This document shows positions 23,001 to 33,651 of a stretch of DNA of 64,000 bases, in pieces (the stretch's first letter is position 1; each line of letters opens with the position of its first letter). A model generated the notes under the pieces. The model ran no database searches, was not told the origin of the DNA, and was given only the letters and a program-made list of their open reading frames with translations. A program made the position numbers and the translations under genes. The stretch comes from Turbatrix aceti. Its lineage: Eukaryota; Nematoda; Chromadorea; Rhabditida; Panagrolaimidae. The stretch spans positions 9,672,001-9,736,000 of the forward strand of contig OZ017766.1 in the NCBI GenBank assembly GCA_963969345.1, given 5' to 3'.

Positions 23001-26000
23001 TCTTGTTTTTGCAAAAAAATATCCAATTCCTGTTTTTTTAGTGAAGAAGCGCTACAAAGAACTCCCACCGCTGCTGACGTCGATTGTGGCGGAAGAAGCA
23101 AAGCTTTTTGACTTGGAAGAATGCAGTGTGGCTTATTTGCCGATTGTTGGGTACCTGCTTTTGGTCAGTGATACCGATATCGTACTCGAGAACGCTGAAT
23201 GTGTGAGTATTTATATTTATGAATATTTTATTTTTTTTGGAAGAAAATTGGGATTTCAATTGTGGGGTTTTTTTTCAGATTTATTCGGTTGAAAACGCCA
23301 AATATTACAAGACAGATCGAATGCGTCACCTCGATCACACAATCGGTGATATCCGAATGCATATCATTGACATTGAAAAATCGATCGTTTTGAGGTTGGT
23401 TTTTATGGATTTGATTTTTGTCAGGGGTTTGGAGACATTTTACGATCAGTGAGGGGTAAACGCTAATCAAAAATGTTTTGTTTGCGCTGGAGCAAATTTA
23501 TGTGATTTTTTAAATTTTCGTTCGTTTTCTTAAAAATGTCAGAATTTACTTCTGCGTTCTCAAAAAAAACAGGCTGGTCTTTTTTTTGAAAAAAAAAAAT
23601 TATTTATAAAAAAATTTTAAAATTAATGTAATTTTTTTTAAAATTTATGTAAAAAAATAGATTTTTTTAAATTCGTGTAAAAATTTTTTTTATTTTATTT
23701 AAAAAAATTTTTTTTATTTTATTTAAAAAATTTTTTTTTATTTTATTTTAAAAAAAATTGTTTTTGCGAAAAATTTTGGTTTTTGAAAAAAAACAGTTTT
23801 GGCCAGCGAAAATTTATTAAAAAAACGTCTCCAAAAAAATTTTCAAAATTTTTGAGATTTAAAAAAATTTGTTCATCGTTTCTAAACCAAATACCAGGTT
23901 TTTTTACGTTTTTATTGAAATTTTCAGTTCAATATATTTTTTTATTTTTCCATTTTTCAGGATTGGAGCAGTGGTCCTCCAACGAGAAGCAGACGTCTAC
24001 AAAGCCGAGCGCGGAGCTGCGATCCTCGATTGCGTGATTTCACTCGCTGACATCGCGCACGCGTGCAACTGGATTCGCCCGACCTTCGTCAACGATTCTC
24101 GCATTCAAATCGTCGAAGCCAGGCACCCGCTTGGCGAGCACACCGACGGACTACAATTCGTTCCAAATGATATCGTCTCCGGCGGGAAGTCATCTCGAGT
24201 CAAGATCATCAACGGTCCAAATGCCTCCGGGAAGAGTCTCTACCTCAAAACCGTCGGCGCGGTGGCCTACCTCGCCCACGTCGGATCATTCGTTCCGGCG
24301 AAGAAGGCAGTCATCGGCATCGTCGATAAGATCGTCGTTCGGTTGTACACTCTCGAAAACGTCATGAATGGGTTGTCATGTTTTGCTACCGATGTCAAAC
24401 AGGTTGATTTTGGTTTATGCGTTTTTTTTGGCAAAATTTGGGCTTTTTCAGCTTGCAAGTGCCGTTCGGAAGTGTGATCAGCGGTCTCTCATCGTTCTGG
24501 ATGAGTTTGGCAAGGGAACCATGATTGTGAGTTTTTTTTTACATTTTTTTTAATGTTGAAAAAAAACGAATTATTTTGAGAAAAAAAAATTATAAACAAC
24601 GCACTTATTTTAAAAACATTTTTTTTTGTTTTTTTCATAAAAATGAAATTTTTATTTTTAAATTGACAGCAGATTTTTTTAAATAAAAGTTGACAGCAGA
24701 TTTTTTTAAATAAAAGTTGACAATTTTTTTTATAAATTGATATTTTTGTTAAAAATGACATATTTTTTATAAAATGAAATTGACAATTTTTTAAGTAATA
24801 AAAAACATTTTTTAAACAAAAATAAAAAATGTTTCTTGCAATTTTTTATTTTGTTAAAAAAAATAATTTTTTTTCATTTCAGAATTTTTTAGCACTGTTT
24901 AAAAAATAAAAATATTTTGGATAAAGAAATTTTTTACATTTTTTTTAAACTAAAATGATGTATAAATATTTTTTGTTACATTAGCAATATATATTTTTTT
25001 TATTTTTTACATTAAAAAAAAAATTTTCAGGAAGTCGGAATGTCGCTGTTTGTCGCCTCCCTGAACTACTGCCTATCGAAGAAAGAAGATTGCCCGTATG
25101 TGTTCGCATCTTCTCATTTTCATGCGTTGAAGAATCACCTCATGAAATCCAGTTTGTTGTCTTTGTATGTAAGTCATTTGTTATCTTTTATCATCTACAA
25201 ATTGGTCAATTATGCATGCATTGAAGAGAAAGTTCATGGTCACCCCTTTTCTTTTTTGATTAATGCGCGTGATTTTATAGAAAATGAAGACGCTCCAGCA
25301 CGATAATGGCGATCTACAGTTTGAGTACAAACTCATCGAAGGAGACGTCGAGCACAGCTTTGCCAACTTTATCGCCATGAAAGCTGAAATTCCGGATGAA
25401 GTTGTTCAGCGCTCTGAAATGGTTGGTTTTTTTTGGATTTTTGCTTATTTTGGATTTTTTTGTGGTTTTTTGCTTTTTATGAATTTTTTTGGATTTTTCG
25501 CTTTTTATGAATTTTTTTTGGATTTTTCGCTTTTTATGAATTTTTTTTGGATTTTTCGCTTTTTATGGATTTTTTTTGGATTTGTGCTTTTTATGGATTT
25601 TTTTTGCATTTTTCGCTTTTTATGGATTTTTTTTTGTAGATAGTGAAGCACCTGCGAACTAATCTGACAGTCGCTGGGGTCGGACGCCAGAAAACGCTGG
25701 TTCAAATCGAGGAAGAAGAAGCCGAGGCGGATAAAATGGAGCAACTCATCGATCGCTTCATGAACGCTGATTTCCTGCGGGAAGGCCGGGCTTTTATCGA
25801 CCTAATTGGGGAGGTTCTGCACGTCAAAGAAGACGACGACGTTGTTCGGTCGACGCAGGATAATTTCTTCGATGAAGCCGATCACGTCGGCAGTATTGGC
25901 GGCGGTGAGAGTGGTTTCAAGGCGCAGGGAAACAGCCAACAGCATCAGAAGGATGACAATCGACCTTCGACCTCGGGAATGGTCTCGTTCTCGGCTCAAA

Positions 26001-26107
26001 AAACCCTGTCTGGCAGCAACCGAATCAAGAAAGGACAAAAGAACGATTCTTCTATTCTTCGCTCCGGTGGAAGCCGAGTTGAGGATCCTTATTCACCTGA
26101 GCTTTGA
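20009..26107 (+). CDS. msh-5: MutS homologue MSH-5, meiotic crossover protein
   Basis: Fourteen exons (20009-20141, 20223-20303, 20802-21071, 21136-21385, 21784-21954, 22029-22230, 22790-22988, 23042-23202, 23279-23394, 23961-24402, 24452-24526, 25031-25168, 25281-25421, 25640-26107) sum to 948 codons plus stop. The core follows MSH5: RAFGGLLCYLEERRVGVEF, RWFSCPTNDRTVLAQRHEA, then lever/clamp helices, IVEARHPLGEH, Walker A GPNASGKS, VGSFVPAKKAVIG and Walker B LIVLDEFGKGT. MSH4-MSH5 dimers stabilise meiotic joint molecules for crossovers. Exon 3 adds an acidic, Pro-rich insert of about 90 residues, and the last exon a Glu/Asp-rich tail of over 100. The usual T[SN]TxDG after Walker B reads TMIEVG. 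The family identity is secure from several domains; small intron-border errors remain possible. Confidence 0.95.
20320..20790 (+). repeat. Degenerate ~150-bp tandem repeat in msh-5 intron 2
   Basis: Three diverged units begin with a TTTTTATGACTT phrase (about 20358, 20500 and 20645) and contain TTGCACGTTT-like words and GGCC-A spacers. This looks like local intron growth by tandem duplication. Confidence 0.5.
25430..25638 (+). repeat. Minisatellite in msh-5 intron 13
   Basis: About seven copies of a ~28-bp unit (core GGATTTTTCGCTTTTTATGA) run up to the acceptor of the last exon. Confidence 0.85.
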
Positions 26108-26379
26108 AGACGGGAAACGGGTCGCAGACAGACATTGCTACATTTTTTTTGATCTCTTTCAGTTGATGCACCGCTGTGATTATTTATTTATTTATTAAAG
26201 TTTTGAGTGTTTGTTCGTGTATGCGGTTAATTTGATCCGCTCAAGTATCTGGATATTTACTTTTCTTTTTTTTTTCTTTTAGTGACGCAATTTTTTTTTA
26301 AATTTATTTTTACAGATTTTTAGCAGGGCGATCAGAGATCAGGTTTTTTATTCACACCGACATCGCAATTTTCTCAAAT

Positions 26380-28558
26380 ATGGGAAAAAATAAGTCAAAA
26401 AAATTCAAGTCATCTGAACACTCGGATGCATCTGCAAAATCCAATAATCGCAGATCCAACTTTCCGAAAAGGTAAATCTTGAAAAAAATGCTGAAAAAAA
26501 AATTTTGTTTAGCTAAATATTTTTGAAAAAAGTATTTTTTACGCCTAAAAATCTTATTCCCTTATAAAAAAAAAGTTTTCTGTCTTTGAAAAAATATTTT
26601 TTACGTTGAAATTATTTTTTGTTTCCAAAAAATTATGCAAAAGAATTATAAAATTTTTTTCTTGTTTACAAATAAAAATAATATTTTATGTTTTTGCGTT
26701 AAAGAATTCTTTTGTTCTTAAAAATTATACAAATTTTCAAAATTTAGCGTCATTTTTTTTGTCGTCGAATTTTTTTTTTGTTTTTTGTCGTTGAAAAAAA
26801 ATTTGGCTAAAAAATCAATTTTTTTTCCAGATGGCTAAACCACTCCAAAATCAACAGCTACATGACAAACACGCGTTTTATTGCCTTCAAAACTCCGCTT
26901 GCGGGACACTTTTTTGCTGGCAAGCCCAAAGATGATGTCTTTCACGTTGATGATGTGGTACAGCAGGTTGGAGTTATTTTTGTAATATTTTGAAATATTT
27001 GGCGAAATTATATTTTTTTATTTCAGGTACAATCACTCAACAAAACCCTCGGCCTGGTCATCGATCTGACAGATACCGATCGGTACTACGATTCTGCAGA
27101 GTGGGCGGAGCACAGAATTGACTACGTCAAGCTGCCTTACTCAGGACATGCCATTCACATGCATCAGAGATTAATTCAAAGATTCAAAAACATAGTCAAC
27201 GAGTTTTTGGATCAAAATTCAAATCCTGGTTTGTTTTAAGATTTTTTTGGGGGTGAAATATGTTTTTTGTTGCTTTTTTTAGACATTCTGATCGGCGTAC
27301 ATTGCACCCATGGCGTAAATCGGACTGGTTATTTGATTTGTAGATACCTGATTGATTGTAAAAAGTGGACGCCTGAGGATGCGTTGTCAGGTTTGTTTTT
27401 TTTGGGCCATGGATTGGGGAACAGTTTTTTTTGTTTGCAAACAAATACGAACGTTTTTGATCGTGTTTTGCGAATGAAAATTGAACAGATTTTTTTTTAA
27501 TTTGTCGTGCAAAATTACGAATGTTTTAGGATAGAAAAACAGGAAAAACTGCCTATCAAGAATTTAACGGTGCCTGAAATATAAAAAAAATTAAAGCTTT
27601 ATTTTTATTTTATTTTATTTATTTCACCATTACTCAGTGGTTAGTTATCATTAGACCAGATGTTAGGAGGCACAAATGATGTCCACGTAGGTGTAAATGT
27701 CTCGATTCGTTTTGGGCGCGATTTCTTCTTCCCATCGTTGCTGTGGTCTGGTTTTCGTCTTGTTGAACACCGAGTTGAGCGAATCGACCCAGCGTAAAGT
27801 GGAGGGAGAGCTCGAAATCGTCCTTGAGGAGAAGTCCGGAGGAGATAGGTCTCTGATCCCGCCATTTCTGTACCATCCACTGCGTCTTCTTGACGTTGAC
27901 TTCCAGTCCGACGTCCTTGCATCAAAGTCAGCAGTGAGCGTGCGTTGATGGTAGCGACGCTGAGCCGGAATCTGGACATTTTTTTTAGCCTACGTTTGAC
28001 AGGGTGGCCAGCCCGGGTGTCAAACGGCGCTTTCAATTCTCACACTTGCGCTGCTTCCCGAATGCGATCGCGAGCGCAAGCTGCTGTCGCGGACAGGAGA
28101 GGCGGAAATAAAACCGACAAAAGGCGGAATAAAACTGTCAATTTGTTTTAAAATGAAAAATAATTACATATTTTGATTGGATTTTTTGTCAATTGCGTTG
28201 TTTTTTGCCTTTTTCCATTTTTTGGGCGATTTTGCGTGTCTGACGTAAAATTGAGGAAAAATTACGTCGCGGACAGAATTTTTTCTAGGATGAATGAGTA
28301 CCGAATAAATTTTCAGGTTTTGAGTCAAGCAGAAGCGAGCCAGTCATACGAGAAGCCTACATCGAGCACTTGAAAACCCTTGGGTTATCTGATCGATCAC
28401 AGGCTGTGGCTGTCTCAACTCATCAGACCGGATCCAATCGACGACAACATAACCCCAAAAAGAGGAATCGGAGAAATCGGAATGCCACAGATTCCGATAA
28501 TTGGAGAATTCGGGATGCCACAGGTTCCGGTAGAAGTCGCATTCGCATCGATCGATAA
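26380..28558 (+). CDS. PIR-1/DUSP11-type RNA 5'-triphosphatase, paralogue B (basic tail)
   Basis: Exons 26380-26471, 26831-26966, 27027-27228, 27283-27390 and 28317-28558 join to 259 aa. The N-terminus is Lys/Ser-rich (MGKNKSKKFKSSEHSD). The core has [42 protein letters not shown] and the catalytic [18 protein letters not shown]. Exon lengths 136, 202 and 108 are identical in paralogues C and D, so the three arose by duplication of one intron-containing gene. After the conserved REAYIEHLK the tail is Arg/Asn-rich (NPKKRNRRNRN), probably RNA-binding or nuclear. Intron 4 (926 bp) has taken in a LINE fragment, but the flanking splice sites are intact. Start 270 bp after msh-5 in the same orientation. 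Confidence 0.92.
27604..28060 (-). mobile_element. 5'-truncated RTE-like LINE in intron 4 of PIR-1 paralogue B
   Basis: On the minus strand about 400 bp have coding character, readable as pieces of a non-LTR reverse-transcriptase C-terminus: VNVKKTQWMVQK and, in another frame, QQRWEEEIAPK near the end. Frameshifts break it. It ends with the same 3' sequence as the 12.1-kb copy and an (AAAT)n-type tail. The RTE name is inference from the tail type and these short motifs. Confidence 0.65.
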
Positions 28559-30991
28559 CACCTCAAAAGCTCAACAGAACCCGAGTTTTGTCAACTCAAC
28601 TCGGGCAAAGTAAACGAGCGCGAGTTGGCTTTTTGTACGCGTTTGCCTATGTATCTTTTTTATTTTTCGATTTTGTTGAAGCACCCGCGAGATTAAAGTT
28701 GGAGTGTTTGTTCGTGTAGTTGTACCGCGGTTGGTGATCCGATTGAGTATCTATCTAAATATCTGTTTTGTTTGTTTGTTTGATTGTTTTTCGTTCTTTT
28801 TCCTGTTGCCTTTCTTTCTGTGTCACTGATCCGTTTGTCTTCGGCTAGGCCGCTGACTACGCTGCATCAAGTGGTCTGGGTCGAAGAAGATGAAGCAGCA
28901 GCGGAAAGAAGAGTCGTCGACCCGACCCATAATTCCCTCCTGCTTATGCTTATGCTTCTTTTTTTTTACATCTGCAGCTGGAAAAAAGAGTCTCAAGTTT
29001 CATTCATTCATCTTTCATCTGTTATACATACTTTTATTTTTATAGTATTTTGTTTTATTATTCTTTCTTTCGTGCGGATTTTAACGCCATTAAAAAGTGA
29101 GTTTTTTTTTCACAAAGAACTAGAAAATGTTTTTTTCTGCATATCAAAATAATTTTTTTTTGCAAAAAATTGAAAACGCTACTTTTCCAACTTTTTTTAT
29201 TCTTTTGATTTCGCGAAAAAAATCATTTTGACCAAAACGTCGACAAAGGTTGCAATTTGAGCTCAAAAACCTGTTTTAAAACGTTTTCGAAATGATTAGG
29301 GTGTTCTAAAATATGCAAAAGGTGTCATTAAAAACATTAATTGAAGCTTGATTTCCCGCAACTTTTCTCAAAATGTTTGTTCCTTAGTTTTTATTATTTT
29401 TTAACAATGATTTACATTTTTGTCCAAAAAATTATGTGTTTTTAATGTTTTATCAGATTTTTACAATTTAATTTTTTTTTTATTTTCTAGCCCATTTTTT
29501 CTTGAAAAATCTTTGAAATTACTATTTTTTTAACTAAATGTTTATTTTTTTGCAAAGTGCCATTTGCTGTTTTTTTGCAAATTCCTGGAATATTCTTACT
29601 GATACAATTTTTGTTACTTTTTTCAACAGGTGGCCGCATAAAATTTTTTTACGACTTTTTAACGGGATTTTTTTTTGTGATGTTTTTTTACGCGAGATCC
29701 TATTTCCTCTTCGGACCTCCCCTTCTCGCTTCCGCCCGCACATTTTCGCATCATCATCATCATCCACATCATCAAGTGCTTGCCAGTCAATCAATTAATG
29801 TTACTTTCAACAAACAACAGGTGTTTTGTGTTGTCTGTGTTCCTATCCCGTTTATGCATTGTTCCCATTTCTACCACTTTCCATGTGCGCTCTCGACTCG
29901 CGATGACGACCGGGTCGAGTCGGGAGCATGTTCATCGAAGGGGAAGGAAGAGAAAGTAGGAGGGGAGGGAGGGTTGCTGGGGTCACATCTTTTCTTATGT
30001 ATTTATACGATTGATGGATGTGGTTATGCTCGTTGAATGGGGGTAACCCGGGAACGAACGAAGTTCTTTCCCGGGTTACCCCAAATTAGACAGCAGTCAT
30101 CTACGAGATTTATTAGTGTTGTAATAATTTTTACGTTTGTTTGAATGAGTTTTATGTACAAAGGTTTTCCGAAGTCTTTGCTAAACAGAGTTTGCGGAAC
30201 CAAAAAGATGGCAAAATTACAGGGTAACAAAAATGTCGATTTTAAAATTTTTCTTGCTTGTTTTTACCCCAAAGCCGTGGCGTTGTTTACACAACGCCTG
30301 TGTAAAAAAGAGAGCTGTGTAAAATATTTGTAAACTAAAAATATAGAAGGATTTTACGGCAAATCGATCGCAAATTAGATTTGAAAAACTTTAATTTTGT
30401 CCCAAAAAGCATTTTTTGAAGGGAGAACGGATCATCTCTCGTTTTTTTACAAATTCACTATTGAAAACTGAGTCCGTGAAAAAATAAAACAAATTGAAGT
30501 CCTATTTTGCTGTTTTTTTGACAAAATTATTGTTTTTCAAATTTAATTAACGGTGGAATTTGCCGTAGAACTTCCATTTTTTAATGAAAATTTTTTTTGC
30601 CTTTTTTTATTTTTTTTTGTGAAACTTTTTTTCCGTAAAAAAAACACGGTTTCGGTGCAAAAACGCGTAAGAAATATTTATAAAATGCCGTTTTTGGCAT
30701 CCGTGTAACTTTGAAAAAAATGCATCCGTGTAACTTTGCCAGGTTTTTGTTTCTTCAATTTTTTTTTTGGTGTTCTACGCAAATTTTAACCCTTCTTTTT
30801 TCCTTCGAAAAAAATTTGCACGCCAAATCAGAATATTCCATTGCGTGTATAAACGCGTGTCGCTCATTTTGATTTTCTCTCGGGCAATTCCATTATTTTG
30901 ATTGTCTTACTTCCAGCGAGTCAGTTTTGAGACAAGACAGTTTGATCAGGTTTTTATATCCACACTCTCGGGTTCGTTCGCCTTCATCAGT
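28559..30991. other. Intergenic region between PIR-1 paralogues B and C
   Basis: No gene is supported. Positions about 28690-28765 repeat a block found upstream of paralogue B at about 26190-26260 (shared GAGTGTTTGTTCGTGTA and a following GATCCG...GAGTATCT). A pyrimidine-rich, GC-richer stretch with CAT repeats spans 29690-29800. The rest is AT-rich with T-runs. Confidence 0.45.
30040..30082. repeat. Perfect 15-bp GC-rich hairpin
   Basis: GGGGTAACCCGGGAA (30040-30054) is exactly complementary to 30068-30082, leaving a 13-base loop. It is unusual in this AT-rich background. It may be the end of an unseen element or a structured RNA; nothing else supports either. Confidence 0.6.
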
Positions 30992-33149
30992 ATGGTCAAC
31001 AACGATTCAGCTTTTGTCAAGCGGGTTTTCGGAAATTCGTCAAAAGAAAAGCAAGAACAACAGCCACCTGCACCCCCCAAGCCGAAGAAAATCAACTCGA
31101 GGTACCCTGACAAGTATGTTTTTATCAAAAACAAATTATTTTTTTTTTGCAAAATAGTGATTTTTTTCAGATGGCGAAAGCATTCAAAAATCAACGGTAT
31201 TATCGAAAATACACGTTTTATTGCCTTCAAGACTCCACTTGCGGAACACTTTTTTGTGAACAAAATTCCCAAGGAAGCTTTCTACGTCGCCGATGTTGTC
31301 AGAAAGGTATGATTTTTTTTGGCCTTAGCATGTTCAAAAAAAAATTTTCTGATTTTAAAAAATAAAACTTTCAAATTTTTCTTTTTTAAAAAAAAACTTT
31401 CTGATTTTCTTTTTAAAAAAAACTTTCTGATCGATTGCGGAAATGAACAAATTTTTATTTCCGTAAATAAAAAAAAATCTGAAGATTCAGGAAGAAAGAA
31501 ACGCATTATTTTCCGTTTTTGTTACCATTTTTTGCTTCCATTTTGTCAAGTTACAGCGATTTCAACTTTTTCAATTTATTTCTATGGCCCATTTTTGTTT
31601 TTTTAATCGAACAAAACAATTTCCAAAAAACTTTTTGAAAACGAAAAAAAATGGTTCTCAAAGTTTAGTAACAAAAAAATATTTTTTTCAGGTGAAATCC
31701 CTCAACAAAACCCTCGGCCTGGTCATCGATCTGACGGATACCGATCGCTACTACGACCCCGCTGAATGGACGGCACACGGAGTCGAGTACGTCAAGCTGC
31801 CCTACTCTGGTCACGGAATCCAGACTCATCCGACTTTGATGCAGGATTTCAAGAAAATTGTCGATGATTTTTTCAAACTGAATACTGATCCGGGTTCGTT
31901 TTTGTGTATTTTTTTAAGATTTTTTTTAAAAATGATAATTTTTTAGGCACTCTGATCGGCGTTCATTGCACCCATGGCGTCAACCGGACGGGATACCTGA
32001 TTTGCAGGTACCTCATTGAGTGCCAAAACTGGACTGCGGATGCCGCAATGACGAGTAAGTTTTTTTTGCGGATAAAATGTGGTTTTTTTCAACAAAATTT
32101 TTTTTGTAGGTTTCCGAGAAGGCAGAGGCGAGCCGATCCTTCGGGATGCCTACATCGAGCATTTGAGGGTCGTCGAACGAGGTGAGATGGAACGACCGCC
32201 TCGAGTACCGAACAAGAGGTCGCGTAGCCGACGTGCCAGTGCGAAGAAGAGAAAGTTGAGAGAGCAGAAGATTCAGGAAGAAATTACAGGTGTTGGACAA
32301 CAGGAAAATGGAGAAACCGAAGAAGCTCCGGTTCAGAACACTGAAAATGGAACCGAACCGGAAGTCAGCAATTTTGAGGAATCGGTGAACAAGTTGGAAG
32401 AGTTGAATCTTGAAAATTCGGTCAATGCCGGGGCTGGCGATTCTGTGGACGTTCATCCGAGCAACAATTTGGATTCTCGGGAGGACACTGTTCGGGTTCA
32501 GGACGAAGAAAATGTCGGCGATGGCATTGGCATTGGTGTTATTCCAGCGGTCGTAACTACCGTACTCTCGGCTGTACCCGATCCTGCTCCTCCTCCGGGT
32601 ACTGATAATGAAATTGTAGCCCTGGAAAAAATCGAAAACCACGTCGATAACGATAACGATGACGGTTTCCTCAACGATACCCAGAATCCAGAAATCACAA
32701 CCGAGGATAACACGGATACAGATGACAGCCCGCCTTCTCCGATATCCGACAAAATTCAATTCAACGATCCAGTTGAAGCCGTCGAACCACCGGTCACGGT
32801 TCAGCCTTTATCGAAGTTTGATGAAGTCATTTTGAACACTGAAATCACACCTGTCGACGAGGAACAACTCCAGGATCAAAATCTGGACGTCGAACAACCT
32901 GAAGATGGTCTCGATCCCAATGAAATTGACGAACTCGCATCGACAAAGGAAGAAGAAGAATTCCAAAGCATTGAGTCTTCTTCCTTCTCTGACGTCGAAG
33001 ATGCCATTCCATCTATCCAGAAACTTCAAACATACATCCAACGGGCTGTCGATGCATTTAACGCATCTGAAAATGCCAAAATTATTACTGGCAGTGCCAT
33101 TGGCGTCATCATTGCGTATACTGTTTTCAAATTTTGCTATGCTCATTGA
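30992..33149 (+). CDS. PIR-1/DUSP11-type RNA 5'-triphosphatase, paralogue C (long tail-anchored form)
   Basis: Exons 30992-31113, 31171-31306, 31692-31893, 31947-32054 and 32110-33149 encode 535 aa. Residues about 41-190 are the phosphatase domain: [39 protein letters not shown], active site [10 protein letters not shown], and [17 protein letters not shown]. The single long last exon then adds a basic patch ([20 protein letters not shown]), about 270 acidic low-complexity residues (Glu/Asp/Asn/Pro), and a final hydrophobic segment, [16 protein letters not shown], 5 residues from the end. That geometry is that of a tail-anchored membrane protein facing the cytosol. Known PIR-1/DUSP11 proteins are soluble and 200-350 aa. 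All phases agree and no stop or frameshift is present, so it is very likely expressed. Confidence 0.92.
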
Positions 33150-33651
33150 TATTTCATAATATTACTATTTATTTTGTGGATCTCGTTTTTTTGATTAATT
33201 TGGACAGACAGTAATAGTATATTATAAATTGTGATTTGATCAGAAAATGGATGGATGGTTCAATTAAATTTTGTAAAAATTAAAATAAAAAAAAATTTTT
33301 TTTTGTAAAAAAAATGAATGAAAAAAAAAAGAAAAATTTTGGCACTTTTTTTGCCAAAAATGGCCTAAAAAATAATACAATTTTGCCAGTTCAAATCTCA
33401 CATCAAAACAAAAAAAAACACTTTCAAAACGTTTGCGGGAACGAAATTCGATGTCTGCGCGTTTACAGTGTTCTCACAACGAAAATTGAGACCCGCGAAA
33501 AATAGCGTTCTTTTTCGAACGGCCACACTTTTCAAAAAAAGGCGGCCAGAAAGGTCGTTTTCTCTTTTTCTGTTTTTTTTTTTGCGATTTAGATTTGTGT
33601 ATTATTTTTCTAGATGGTTGATGTATTTTGGAAGGAATATGTTTTTTAGGT
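33150..33651. other. Intergenic DNA, no gene seen
   Basis: A-rich and T-rich simple sequence. A short ATG frame at about 33614 (ATGGTTGATGTATTTTGG) could be an upstream exon of the next gene but has no support. Confidence 0.45.

Noticed and set aside
32013..32759. 248-codon minus-strand open frame
   Set aside because: It is entirely antisense to the intact last exon of PIR-1 paralogue C and reflects that exon's codon use.
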